A DNA stretch of 8,276 nt from Nitrososphaerota archaeon (GCA_011605715.1 JAAOZO010000162.1:1-8276); one strand, 5' to 3'; counted from the stretch's first letter, positions 1-6,137 are shown. Numbers and translations are program-made. Notes: generated by a model from the letters alone, not told the origin.

Positions 1-2
1 AT

Positions 3-65
3 GAGGATCAGAGCAAAAAGAAGAGAAAAGAACTTTTAAAGTGGTGGCTCTCCGAAAAGAAGTAG
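3..65 (+). CDS. Possible 3' end of an upstream gene (partial, weak)
   Basis: One reading frame is open from the left edge to a TAG at 63-65. It encodes a lysine-rich, helix-like tail (EDQSKKKKRKELLKWWLSEKK; 21 codons shown, rich in Lys and Trp-Trp). A T5 tract follows about 20 bp later, which fits an archaeal transcript end. A second frame is also open from position 1 to a TAA at 37-39 (MRIRAKRREKNF), so the frame choice is uncertain. The upstream gene may also end before the window. No family can be named from so few residues. Confidence 0.2.
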   Translation, partial: EDQSKKKRKELLKWWLSEKK

Positions 66-84
66 GGTAATGGAAAAACTAAAC

Positions 85-89
85 TTTTT
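85..89 (+). terminator. T-tract, possible archaeal terminator
   Basis: A run of five T lies about 20 bp after the possible stop at 63-65. Archaeal intrinsic termination relies mainly on U-rich tracts, so this could end the upstream transcript. In DNA this AT-rich, a T5 run is weak evidence on its own. Confidence 0.2.
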
Positions 90-184
90 GGTTACTTGAT
101 TTAGTGTAATTTATCTCTTAAAAATCAGCTTAAGAAGAACGCGAGGGATAATTCTGATGCTCTTTTAGTGCATACGTAGCTTTT

Positions 185-196
185 GAACTTATAAAT
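185..196 (+). promoter_or_regulatory. BRE/TATA-like element upstream of the 67-codon ORF
   Basis: The sequence GAACTTATAAAT closely matches an archaeal TATA box. Its C-T-T begins 30 bp before the ATG at 218. The same spacing is seen at yjbQ (33), pyrB (30) and the HD gene (29), so transcription would start at or next to the ATG and give a leaderless mRNA. It could instead drive a longer transcript reading into yjbQ. Confidence 0.45.
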
Positions 197-217
197 CTGG
201 GGCCTTCTCTTAAGTTT

Positions 218-421
218 ATGAAAAGCTCAAAAGTTTTTGTTGATCACTCAACAACTTTACAAAAATTAGCAGAAAACTATAGGATTTTTACAGAAAGGGA
301 GCTCCTCTATTCTAGTCGTAAAAGTATGACTTTAAAAAGAGAAACTTTTTATAAGGTTTTTCTTTGCCTAATTTCTTATGTCTTTGAGGGTAAAGTTTTT
401 CGAAATAAACTTAGAGACTAG
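218..421 (+). CDS. Hypothetical 67-aa protein, possibly a small winged-helix-like protein
   Basis: I do not recognise this protein and its reality is uncertain. In favour: it starts at an ATG placed about 26 bp downstream of the centre of a good TATA-like box, as in the leaderless genes of this window. Its pattern could also suggest a small winged helix: a first helix around residues 13-20, a second around 25-33, an amphipathic helix around 39-53, and a charged turn with EGKVFR near 57-62. It is basic and has no signal peptide or clear membrane segment. Against: it overlaps the first 44 bp of yjbQ in another frame, and it contains the yjbQ TATA box. It could be a chance ORF in a leader or spacer. 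The wHTH suggestion is a pattern impression only. Confidence 0.3.
   Translation: MKSSKVFVDHSTTLQKLAENYRIFTERELLYSSRKSMTLKRETFYKVFLCLISYVFEGKVFRNKLRD
341..354 (+). promoter_or_regulatory. BRE/TATA promoter element of yjbQ
   Basis: The sequence GAAACTTTTTATAA combines a BRE-like purine stretch with a TATA box. Its CTT begins 33 bp before the yjbQ ATG at 378. This predicts a transcription start at or a few bases before the ATG, consistent with the lack of a Shine-Dalgarno motif there. Confidence 0.5.
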
Positions 422-803
422 AGGAGAAAATAGTATAATAGACATTACCCAAAAAGTGGAAGAAAAAATTGAGGCCTCTGGAACAAAAAATGGTTTAGTT
501 AACATCTTTGTACCCGGTTCTACAGGTGCTGTAACTACTATAGAATATGAACCAGGGTTGTTAAAAGACTTGCCTGCAGCCCTAGAAAGGATAGCACCAT
601 CAAACATTTACTATGCTCACGAAGAAACCTGGCACGATGGAAACGGAAAATCGCACGTAAAAGCTTCGATAATAGGACCAAGTTTAACAATCCCAATTAA
701 AGATGGAAAGCTTATACTTGGGACTTGGCAACAAGTTGTTTTCTTAGAGCTAGACGTAAGACCAAGGAAAAGGTCTCTAATAGTAACTATTCTGGGAGAT
801 TAA
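378..803 (+). CDS. yjbQ: YjbQ / UPF0047 family protein
   Basis: This is a complete 141-aa cytosolic protein of the YjbQ/UPF0047 family, at the usual family length (about 130-140). Visible family signatures are the FVPGSTGAVTTIEYEPG segment (about 44-60), the HEETWHDGNGKSHVK segment with His81, His86, Asp87 and His93, the GPSLTIPI strand (100-107), and the closing LGTWQQVVFLELD (114-126) with a basic RPRKR turn. The clustered His/Asp residues are the conserved putative active or metal site. Function is unsettled: weak thiamine-phosphate synthase activity has been reported for bacterial members, and I would not transfer it. The ATG at 378 is supported by the promoter 33 bp upstream and by homologous sequence beginning at once. 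It lies 85 bp before pyrB on the same strand but has its own promoter, and pyrB has another, so it is probably not part of the pyr operon. Confidence 0.88.
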   Translation: MSLRVKFFEINLETRGENSIIDITQKVEEKIEASGTKNGLVNIFVPGSTGAVTTIEYEPGLLKDLPAALERIAPSNIYYAHEETWHDGNGKSHVKASIIGPSLTIPIKDGKLILGTWQQVVFLELDVRPRKRSLIVTILGD

Positions 804-827
804 AGCCTCTAATCGTGAATTATCTTA

Positions 828-840
828 GAAAACTTTATCA
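828..840 (+). promoter_or_regulatory. Distal BRE/TATA-like element upstream of pyrB
   Basis: The sequence GAAAACTTTATCA looks like the other promoters here and lies 25 bp upstream of the better-placed element at 853-868. If used, transcription would start around 860 and give a leader of about 25-30 nt for pyrB. It may be a second tandem promoter or a chance match. Confidence 0.25.
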
Positions 841-852
841 TAAGCTACTACA

Positions 853-868
853 GAAAAACTTATTTTTA
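853..868 (+). promoter_or_regulatory. BRE/TATA promoter of the pyr operon
   Basis: GAAAAA (853-858) followed by CTTATTTTTA (859-868) fits an archaeal BRE plus TATA box. The TATA centre lies about 26 bp before the pyrB ATG, so the operon mRNA would be leaderless or nearly so. No Shine-Dalgarno motif precedes the ATG, which agrees. I see no convincing operator palindrome between this element and the ATG. Confidence 0.55.
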
Positions 869-888
869 CGTAAATACGTAGTTGAACG

Positions 889-1809
889 ATGTGGCTGAAT
901 AGAGATGTAATAAGTGTGCTTGACTTCAGTAAAGAAGAACTGTTAGATCTCTTTAATAAAGCAAAACAAATAGAAAGCATAAGAGAGAATAGTTTCAGCA
1001 ACCTGAAGGGAAAAGTTCTGGCGACTGCTTTTTTCGAACCAAGCACGAGAACAAGACTAAGTTTTCAAGCCGCAATGCTGAGACTTGGGGGCACAACATT
1101 GGATTTAGGAGAACCGACGGTATCTTCTCTTGCTAAGGGAGAAAACATTTCAGATACTGTAAGAATGCTTGACTACTACTCAGACGTCATAGTCATTAGA
1201 CATAAGCTAGAGGGGGTTTCTAGGTATGCTGCAGAAATTTGTGAACATCCTGTTATAAATGCAGGGGAAGGAACAAAAGAACATCCAACACAAACTATGA
1301 TTGACCTTTATGAAGTTTGGAAAACTTTCAAATCTCTTGAAAACTTAACCTATGCGATAGTAGGAGACATAAAACACGCGAGAACAATATCTTCTTTAAT
1401 TCTTTCTTTCTCGATATTTAAGCCGAAGAAGGTTTATCTTATATCTCCTTTGGAACTTAGAGCAAAAGAGAAAATTAAGAGTTTCATGGAGTCTAATGGA
1501 ATTCTTTATGAGGAGCTTACCACCCTTTCTGAGGTTTTAGAAGAAGCTGACGTCTTTTATATAACAAGGATACAAAAAGAAAGATTTTCTGATCCATATG
1601 AGTATGAAAAAGTCAAAGGATCATACGTAATAACTCTAGAACATACAAAGAAGATGAAAGAAGGGGCAATAATACTTCATCCCCTACCCCGAGTAGATGA
1701 ACTGAGCCCAAAGGTAGATAGCACAAAAAATGCAGCATACTTTAGCCAAGCGAGAGGAGGCCTTTATTTAAGGATGGCTCTACTAAGGGCTATACTTACA
1801 GGTGATTAG
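889..1809 (+). CDS. pyrB: Aspartate carbamoyltransferase catalytic subunit
   Basis: PyrB joins carbamoyl phosphate and L-aspartate to give N-carbamoyl-L-aspartate, the first committed step of UMP synthesis. The 306-aa length is typical. All the key residues are in place, nearly at E. coli numbering: the carbamoyl-phosphate loop FFEPSTRTR (48-56) with Ser52, Thr53, Arg54, Thr55; the cross-subunit loop Ser79 and Lys83; Arg104; HPTQ (132-135); Arg165; Arg227 and Gln229; and HPLPR (264-268). The N-terminal half is the carbamoyl-phosphate domain and the C-terminal half the aspartate domain. It should form trimers and dodecamers with PyrI, encoded 2 nt downstream. The ATG at 889 is supported by the promoter about 26 bp upstream and by family length. 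It is the first gene of a five-gene operon. Confidence 0.97.
   Translation: MWLNRDVISVLDFSKEELLDLFNKAKQIESIRENSFSNLKGKVLATAFFEPSTRTRLSFQAAMLRLGGTTLDLGEPTVSSLAKGENISDTVRMLDYYSDVIVIRHKLEGVSRYAAEICEHPVINAGEGTKEHPTQTMIDLYEVWKTFKSLENLTYAIVGDIKHARTISSLILSFSIFKPKKVYLISPLELRAKEKIKSFMESNGILYEELTTLSEVLEEADVFYITRIQKERFSDPYEYEKVKGSYVITLEHTKKMKEGAIILHPLPRVDELSPKVDSTKNAAYFSQARGGLYLRMALLRAILTGD
1801..1806 (+). promoter_or_regulatory. Shine-Dalgarno site of pyrI, inside the pyrB end
   Basis: GGTGAT matches the archaeal anti-SD (16S 3' end ATCACC). It lies 5 nt before the pyrI ATG at 1812 and encodes the last two residues (Gly-Asp) of PyrB. It fixes the pyrI start. Confidence 0.7.
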
Positions 1810-1811
1810 TA

Positions 1812-2282
1812 ATGTCTGAGAAGGAGCTAAAAGTTACAAAAATTGAGAATGGAACTGTAATAGACCATATTCCAGCTGGAAAAGCTTTAGACGTAATCAG
1901 GATTTTGGGAATTACAGGAAAGGAAAATTATACGGTTGCAATCTTAATGAATGTTGAAAGTAAAAAGTTAGGAAAGAAAGATTTAATAAAGATAGAAAAT
2001 AGAGTTTTAGAACCTAGAGAAGCAAAGTTAATTTCTCTTGTTGCACCAGAGGCTACATTAAACGTTATTTCAAACTTTGAAGTAAAAGAAAAGTATAAGC
2101 TCGAACCACCAGAGATGATCGAGGGACTAATAAAATGCCCAAACGAGCTATGCATCACAAATAAGCAAGATGAACCTATTCTTCCAAAACTTAAGGTTGT
2201 AAAGGGATTAAAGATAGTCCTTGAATGTATCTACTGTGGAGCAACTTTAACCTCGGAAGAGATAACAAAATTTATCTTATGA
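1812..2282 (+). CDS. pyrI: Aspartate carbamoyltransferase regulatory subunit
   Basis: PyrI binds effector nucleotides and links PyrB trimers into the allosteric holoenzyme. The 156-aa length is standard. Residues 1-100 form the nucleotide-binding domain: IDHIPAGKALDVIRILG at 17-33 carries the Asp-His pair, and Lys60 and Lys94 match the CTP/ATP-contacting lysines of E. coli PyrI. Residues 101-156 form the zinc domain, with Cys109, Cys114, Cys139 and Cys142 at almost the same spacing as E. coli. Zinc here is needed to contact PyrB. The complete site set suggests a nucleotide-regulated enzyme, although this is not shown by sequence alone. The ATG at 1812 has a GGTGAT 5 nt upstream. The stop overlaps the pyrK start by 4 nt. 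Confidence 0.96.
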   Translation: MSEKELKVTKIENGTVIDHIPAGKALDVIRILGITGKENYTVAILMNVESKKLGKKDLIKIENRVLEPREAKLISLVAPEATLNVISNFEVKEKYKLEPPEMIEGLIKCPNELCITNKQDEPILPKLKVVKGLKIVLECIYCGATLTSEEITKFIL

Positions 2283-3088
2283 GACTTGAAATGTCGTACT
2301 ACGTACGTGGGAAATTAGAATTAAATAACAAACCTCTTGATAAAATAGCAATACTAGAATTCGATTTAGATGAAAATATGAGTTGTAAGCCTGGGCAATA
2401 TATAATGGCATGGCTCCCAAACTATGGCGAAATACCTCTTTCTCCATCCATTTGTGATGATAGAAAGTTACAACTCTTAGTTGAAGATGTTGGAGCAACA
2501 AGCAATAAATTTGTAAACTTAGAAGTAGGAAGTTATGCATACTTTAGAGGCCCATTTGGGAATTTTTTTGATCTTAGTAGAGGGAACAAATATTTACTTG
2601 TGGCAGGGGGAACTGGAGCAGCACCAATACTAATGGCAGCGAGGAACTTGTCAAAACTAAATGCAGAAGTTATAACGATTTATGGAGGAAAAAGTAGAAA
2701 ACACTTGGTCTTTTTGGAAGATTTTAATAAATACTCAAAAAAAGTTTTTGCCTACACTGAAGATGGATCCTTTGGATACTCTGGAGTTGTCACAAAAGAC
2801 CTTCAAAATGTTATAAGTTCATTTTTACCAGAGGTAATACTAACTACTGGACCTGAAATGATGATGAGAAAAGTAGTTGAGACTTCTGTTAGGAATAAGA
2901 TTTACTGTGAAGCCTCCATAGTACGAATAATAAAATGCGCTTCAGGAGTTTGCGGTTCTTGTGTTCTTGAACCACAGGGACTTTTGGCATGTAAGGATGG
3001 ACCAGTATTTAGTGGAGAGGTTCTGATAAATTCAAACTTTGGAAAGACAATGAGGTCTGAATCTGGAAAAGAGGTTGAGATAAAATGA
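2279..3088 (+). CDS. pyrK: Dihydroorotate dehydrogenase electron-transfer subunit (FAD, 2Fe-2S)
   Basis: PyrK carries electrons from the FMN of PyrD through a [2Fe-2S] cluster to FAD and then to an external acceptor. The 269-aa product has a ferredoxin-reductase-like FAD domain (about 8-100, with CKPGQY at 36-41 and IPLSPS at 52-57), a nucleotide-binding domain (about 104-200, with GGTGAAP at 110-116 and TGPEMMM at 190-196), and a C-terminal cluster domain with Cys220, Cys225, Cys228 and Cys238 (C-x4-C-x2-C-x9-C) followed by KDGPVF. The start is not certain. ATG 2279 overlaps the pyrI stop as ATGA and suits coupling, but there is no clear SD. ATG 2291 (265 aa) is the alternative. The in-frame ATG at 2225 would bury 55 bp in pyrI and is unlikely. 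Position between pyrI and pyrC, with pyrD downstream, supports this role over other reductases of the family. Confidence 0.92.
   Translation: MRLEMSYYVRGKLELNNKPLDKIAILEFDLDENMSCKPGQYIMAWLPNYGEIPLSPSICDDRKLQLLVEDVGATSNKFVNLEVGSYAYFRGPFGNFFDLSRGNKYLLVAGGTGAAPILMAARNLSKLNAEVITIYGGKSRKHLVFLEDFNKYSKKVFAYTEDGSFGYSGVVTKDLQNVISSFLPEVILTTGPEMMMRKVVETSVRNKIYCEASIVRIIKCASGVCGSCVLEPQGLLACKDGPVFSGEVLINSNFGKTMRSESGKEVEIK
3071..3075 (+). promoter_or_regulatory. Shine-Dalgarno site of pyrC
   Basis: GAGGT lies 9 nt before the pyrC ATG at 3085, inside the end of pyrK. Together with the ATGA overlap it supports this start. Confidence 0.5.
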
Positions 3089-4389
3089 GTATTGCTGTTT
3101 CTGGGAAAGTTTGGATCGACAATGAGTTTCATGAAGCAGCAGTTGTTATAAAAGAAGGAATAATACTTGACATTCTACCAAGAAGTTCTGTGCCACTAAA
3201 TACACCATTGATAGATTTTGAAGATAACCTAATATTGCCAGGATTAGTCGACGTTCATGTACACTTAAGAGACTTTGAACAAAGTTACAAGGAAGACTTC
3301 TCAAGCGGAACAAAAGCAGCTATTGCGGGAGGCTATACAACTTTACTAGCTATGCCAAACACAAAGCCTCCAATTTCAAGCATAGAAATGTTGCAAAGTG
3401 CAAAGGAGAGAGCGCAGGAAAAAATATTTTGTGATGTTGGATTTCATATCGGCCTAAATGAAAACCCTGTTAATTCAATAAAAGCACTAAGGGAAGGAGG
3501 CTTCAGTATAAAATTATACCCTGAGGACATTAGGTTGCTAAGCAAAGATGAAAAAAAGAAAAAAATTTTGGCAAATGAAGAAGAAATATTTTTTACCGTA
3601 CATTGCGAAGACTTAGAAAGAATTGAAGCAAACAAAGCTAAGATCGAGAATAAAGTAGAAAACCATAGCAGGATAAGAGATGAAATAGCAGAACTAAATG
3701 GAGTAGAACTTTGCTTAAAACTGTTAAAATCGAAGAACTTACATGTTGTTCATCTTTCATCAGATTTAGCATTGAGAAGATTGTTAAGCGAAAGTGAATT
3801 CAATAAGAAGTTAACTTTTGAAGTTACAGTTCATCATCTCTCGCTTACTAACAAAAAGGTTGAAGAGTTTAAGGGAATCGCAAAAACCAACCCGCCTCTT
3901 AGAAGTGAGAAAGACATCCTAGCATTAAGAAAGGCTTTAAATGAAGGAAAAGTAACGGCTATAGTTACTGACCATGCTCCGCACTCAACAGAAGAAAAGA
4001 AATCTGAAGAATATGACTTAGTTCCTTCGGGCTTCCCAGGCTTAGAAACAGCTCTTCCTGTTTTACTTAAATTAGTTAAATCAGGAGAAATATCCTTAAA
4101 AGAAACGATACTAGCCTTAACGTTAAAACCTTCAAAACGTTTTGGGATTCCTAACGTAGGAGAAATAAAGTTGAATTCGTTTGCTAACTTAACAATAGTA
4201 AGACAAAACGAAAGATGGAGAATAAAAGCCAGTAACTTTTTTTCAAAAGCAAAGTTTTCACCATTTGAGGATATGGAAGTAGTTGGAAAAGTTAGAACAG
4301 TATTCTTAAGAGGGGAAAAAGTGTTCGAAGAAGGAAATGTTTTATCTAGTCCCAAAGGTAAGGTGATGATTAAGACTTGGAACTTGTGA
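3085..4389 (+). CDS. pyrC: Dihydroorotase
   Basis: PyrC reversibly cyclises N-carbamoyl-L-aspartate to dihydroorotate. It is an amidohydrolase-fold metalloenzyme of 434 aa, the length of the long (class I, bacterial PyrC/AllB-like) type. Key residues are DVHVHLRD (56-63) with metal ligands His58 and His60 and substrate-binding Arg62; PNTKP (91-95) with Asn92; Lys143 in SIKLYPED, a candidate bridging lysine; His173 in HCED; His223 in VHLS; and TDHAPHS (295-301) with Asp296 as the catalytic aspartate. A VPSGFPGLET loop (313-322) follows. The N-terminal 50 and C-terminal 70 residues make the composite beta-sandwich. Hydantoinase or allantoinase are the related alternatives, but the operon context settles dihydroorotase. 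It overlaps pyrK by 4 nt and pyrD by 13 nt. Confidence 0.95.
   Translation: MSIAVSGKVWIDNEFHEAAVVIKEGIILDILPRSSVPLNTPLIDFEDNLILPGLVDVHVHLRDFEQSYKEDFSSGTKAAIAGGYTTLLAMPNTKPPISSIEMLQSAKERAQEKIFCDVGFHIGLNENPVNSIKALREGGFSIKLYPEDIRLLSKDEKKKKILANEEEIFFTVHCEDLERIEANKAKIENKVENHSRIRDEIAELNGVELCLKLLKSKNLHVVHLSSDLALRRLLSESEFNKKLTFEVTVHHLSLTNKKVEEFKGIAKTNPPLRSEKDILALRKALNEGKVTAIVTDHAPHSTEEKKSEEYDLVPSGFPGLETALPVLLKLVKSGEISLKETILALTLKPSKRFGIPNVGEIKLNSFANLTIVRQNERWRIKASNFFSKAKFSPFEDMEVVGKVRTVFLRGEKVFEEGNVLSSPKGKVMIKTWNL
4362..4367 (+). promoter_or_regulatory. Shine-Dalgarno site that decides the pyrD start
   Basis: GGTGAT, identical to the pyrI site, lies inside the end of pyrC. It is 9 nt before the TTG at 4377 and 18 nt before the alternative GTG at 4386. 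Spacing favours the TTG. The nearby ATG at 4366-4368 is out of frame. Confidence 0.55.
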
Positions 4390-5276
4390 CAAAAATATCT
4401 GGGATTACCTTAAGAAATCCTTTTATGAACGCTTCTGGAGTACTAGGCCAAACTGTTTCGTTGTTAAGAAGGTTGCAGGAAGCTGGAGCAGGAGCAGTTG
4501 TAACAAAGTCAATAACTTACGAAGAAAGAAAAGGTTACGATAATCCAACCTTCGTTAAAATAAAGTGTGGCTACCTTAACGCAATGGGACTCCCAAACCC
4601 TGGATTTAAGGAGTTTTCGAAAGAACTTTCATCATCTAAGGAGGAGTTTAAAGTGCCAGTAATCGTAAGTATTGCCCCAAGTGAACCAAAACAAGCAAAA
4701 GAAATGGCAGCAACGTTTAAGAAAGTTGCAGACGCTATAGAAATAAATCTTTCGTGCCCTCATGCGGAAAAGCTTGGGCTAGAAGTATTTAGCGATATGG
4801 GTTTAACAGAAAACATAGTAAAAAGCGTGAAGGATAACTTTGATGGTCCTGTGTTTTGTAAGCTTCCACCTTATAGAAATGAGGTACTAGGACTAATAAA
4901 ATCGCTTGAAAGTTGTGATGCACTTGTTGTTTCAAATACTATAAGGGCAATGGTAATAGATGTAAAAGCAAAAAAACCAATACTAGGCAACAAATTTGGA
5001 GGTCTATCTGGAAGAGCCCTACACCCAATTTCTTTAGCTTTAGTGTTCGAGCTTTACGAAAAAACCAGGAAGCCAATAGTAGGTGTTGGAGGTATAGAAA
5101 GCTGGGAAGACGCAGTTGAATTTTTCCTAGCGGGTGCTTCGGCTGTGCAGATTGGTTCCGCACTTGAAAAGAAAGGTACAACCATATTCAAGGAGTTGAT
5201 AGAGGGTTTAGAGGAATATCTTAAAGAAGAAAAAATTGGGTTGGAAGAATTAATTGGATTAGCACACGACAGCTAG
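4377..5276 (+). CDS. pyrD: Dihydroorotate dehydrogenase catalytic subunit (class 1B-like)
   Basis: PyrD oxidises dihydroorotate to orotate on FMN in a TIM barrel. The 299-aa protein shows NPFMNASG (14-21), VTKS with Lys44, NAMGLPNPG (68-76), EINLSCPH (122-129) with Asn124 and the active-site-loop Cys127, Lys162 in CKLPP, Asn187, a GNKFGGLSG loop (204-212), and the phosphate-binding GVGGI (236-240) and IGSAL (269-273). A cysteine at the base position and lack of an N-terminal membrane helix exclude class 2. The adjacent pyrK makes it a two-subunit enzyme. The start is a TTG at 4377, backed by GGTGAT 9 nt upstream. GTG at 4386, overlapping the pyrC stop, is possible and would shorten it by 3 residues. 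No ATG in frame is near. It is the last gene of the operon, and no strong T-tract follows. Confidence 0.95.
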   Translation: MELVTKISGITLRNPFMNASGVLGQTVSLLRRLQEAGAGAVVTKSITYEERKGYDNPTFVKIKCGYLNAMGLPNPGFKEFSKELSSSKEEFKVPVIVSIAPSEPKQAKEMAATFKKVADAIEINLSCPHAEKLGLEVFSDMGLTENIVKSVKDNFDGPVFCKLPPYRNEVLGLIKSLESCDALVVSNTIRAMVIDVKAKKPILGNKFGGLSGRALHPISLALVFELYEKTRKPIVGVGGIESWEDAVEFFLAGASAVQIGSALEKKGTTIFKELIEGLEEYLKEEKIGLEELIGLAHDS

Positions 5277-5303
5277 TTTACTCGTAAATAAAGTAAAACA
5301 GAG

Positions 5304-5316
5304 CTTTATCTTTAAG
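5304..5316 (+). promoter_or_regulatory. TATA-like element of the HD-domain gene
   Basis: CTTTATCTTTAAG begins 29 bp before the ATG at 5333, matching the promoter-to-start spacing of yjbQ and pyrB. A second TATA-like stretch, CTTTAAATT at 5321-5329, lies 33 bp before the in-frame ATG at 5354. Either could be used, which leaves the start of the gene open. Confidence 0.4.
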
Positions 5317-5332
5317 AAAATCTTTAAATTCT

Positions 5333-6037
5333 ATGGTGAAAAGCTCGCCGTTAATGAATCATAAAGAAAATAAAATAAGGGAAGATTATTTGAAAAAAGT
5401 AATAGACTACGTAAGGAGAGAAGTCAGAAACTCAGATTTAGCACATCGTTTTGATCATGTAGAGTGTGTTGCTAAAATTGCAAAAAAGATATCAAAAAAA
5501 GAAAAAGTGGATTTAGAAGTGGTACTTGTTTCTGCTTACCTACACGACGTAGTTTCCAGGAAGGAATCCAGAAATAAGCCACATTACGTTGCATCGGCTG
5601 AAAAAGCTAAAGAAATTCTAAGAAAAGTTGGTTACAATGAAGATTTTATTGAAAAAGTATACGACGTTATAGTCGAAGCTTCTTATGAATCGTGGATAAG
5701 CGGAATAAGACCAAAATCAAAAGAAGCAAAAGTGTTGCATGATGCCGACTTACTTGAGGCAATGGGAGCAAGAGGCATAGCTAGAGCTTTTGCTTATGCA
5801 GGGGCCTATGGCTCAAAAGAACTAGGAGAAGTTAACTTTAATCCTGAAAATCCTCCAAAAAATACATCACATGAAAGATTAGTTGATTCTTCTCCAATCT
5901 CGCATTTTGCATCAAAGCTTCTGCATTTAAGAAACATGATGCTAACACAGAGTGGGAAGAAGATGGCAAAAGAAAAACACAAATTTATGGTTAGGTTTTT
6001 AAAGCAATATAAGAGAGAAATGATGCAAAATAAGTAA
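5333..6037 (+). CDS. YedJ-like HD-domain phosphohydrolase
   Basis: This 234-aa protein is an HD-superfamily metal-dependent phosphohydrolase resembling the bacterial YedJ group from memory. Visible ligands are His42 (HRFDHVECV), the His71-Asp72 pair (AYLHDVV) and Asp137 in LHDADLLEAMGARGIARAFAYAGA (about 135-156), a stretch typical of this subgroup. His84 may also be in the site. The C-terminal third (HFASKLLHLRNMMLTQSGKKMAKEKH, about 191-216) is the conserved tail helix region. Nucleotides or other phosphate esters are the usual HD substrates, but none is established for this group, so no reaction is assigned. It is cytosolic with no membrane segments. The ATG at 5333 fits a leaderless start; Met8 (5354) is an alternative. 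It lies 56 bp after pyrD with a separate promoter-like element, so it may be independent, although read-through from the pyr operon is possible. Confidence 0.85.
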   Translation: MVKSSPLMNHKENKIREDYLKKVIDYVRREVRNSDLAHRFDHVECVAKIAKKISKKEKVDLEVVLVSAYLHDVVSRKESRNKPHYVASAEKAKEILRKVGYNEDFIEKVYDVIVEASYESWISGIRPKSKEAKVLHDADLLEAMGARGIARAFAYAGAYGSKELGEVNFNPENPPKNTSHERLVDSSPISHFASKLLHLRNMMLTQSGKKMAKEKHKFMVRFLKQYKREMMQNK

Positions 6038-6069
6038 ATATAAATTTTGGTAGGACTGAAGACTAGCTG

Positions 6070-6084
6070 TTCTAAATTTTAGAA
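6070..6084. repeat. 15-bp palindrome in the intergenic region
   Basis: TTCTAAA-T-TTTAGAA is a perfect 7-bp inverted repeat with a one-base centre, 33 bp after the HD-gene stop. It could be a binding site for a dimeric regulator or a small hairpin. Such palindromes also arise by chance in AT-rich DNA. Confidence 0.4.
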
Positions 6085-6110
6085 GATAGAAAAGGAAGGA
6101 CATAAGTTCG

Positions 6111-6127
6111 TTTTAATTCAATTAAAA
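6111..6127. repeat. 17-bp palindrome in the intergenic region
   Basis: TTTTAATT-C-AATTAAAA is a perfect 8-bp inverted repeat with a one-base centre. Its centre is 42 bp from that of the 15-bp palindrome, about four helical turns. The two half-sites do not share a sequence, so they need not bind the same protein. Confidence 0.4.
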
Positions 6128-6137
6128 ATAAGGATTT

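Noticed and set aside
1..39. Open frame MRIRAKRREKNF at the left edge
   Set aside because: It is only 12 codons, and a second frame open from the edge to 63-65 is longer and followed by a T-tract. Neither can be proved.
791..803. GGAGATTAA at the end of yjbQ as a Shine-Dalgarno site
   Set aside because: No start codon with a continuing ORF follows within a usable distance; the next gene starts at 889 with its own promoter.
2225..2278. N-terminal extension of pyrK from the ATG at 2225
   Set aside because: It would overlap the zinc-domain end of pyrI by about 55 bp and adds residues unlike the family start; ATG 2279 overlaps the pyrI stop neatly.
3834..4355. Long minus-strand ORF (173 codons) opposite pyrC
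   Set aside because: It lies fully inside a pyrC with intact catalytic motifs, its protein looks like a Ser/Phe-rich antisense shadow, and no start context supports it.
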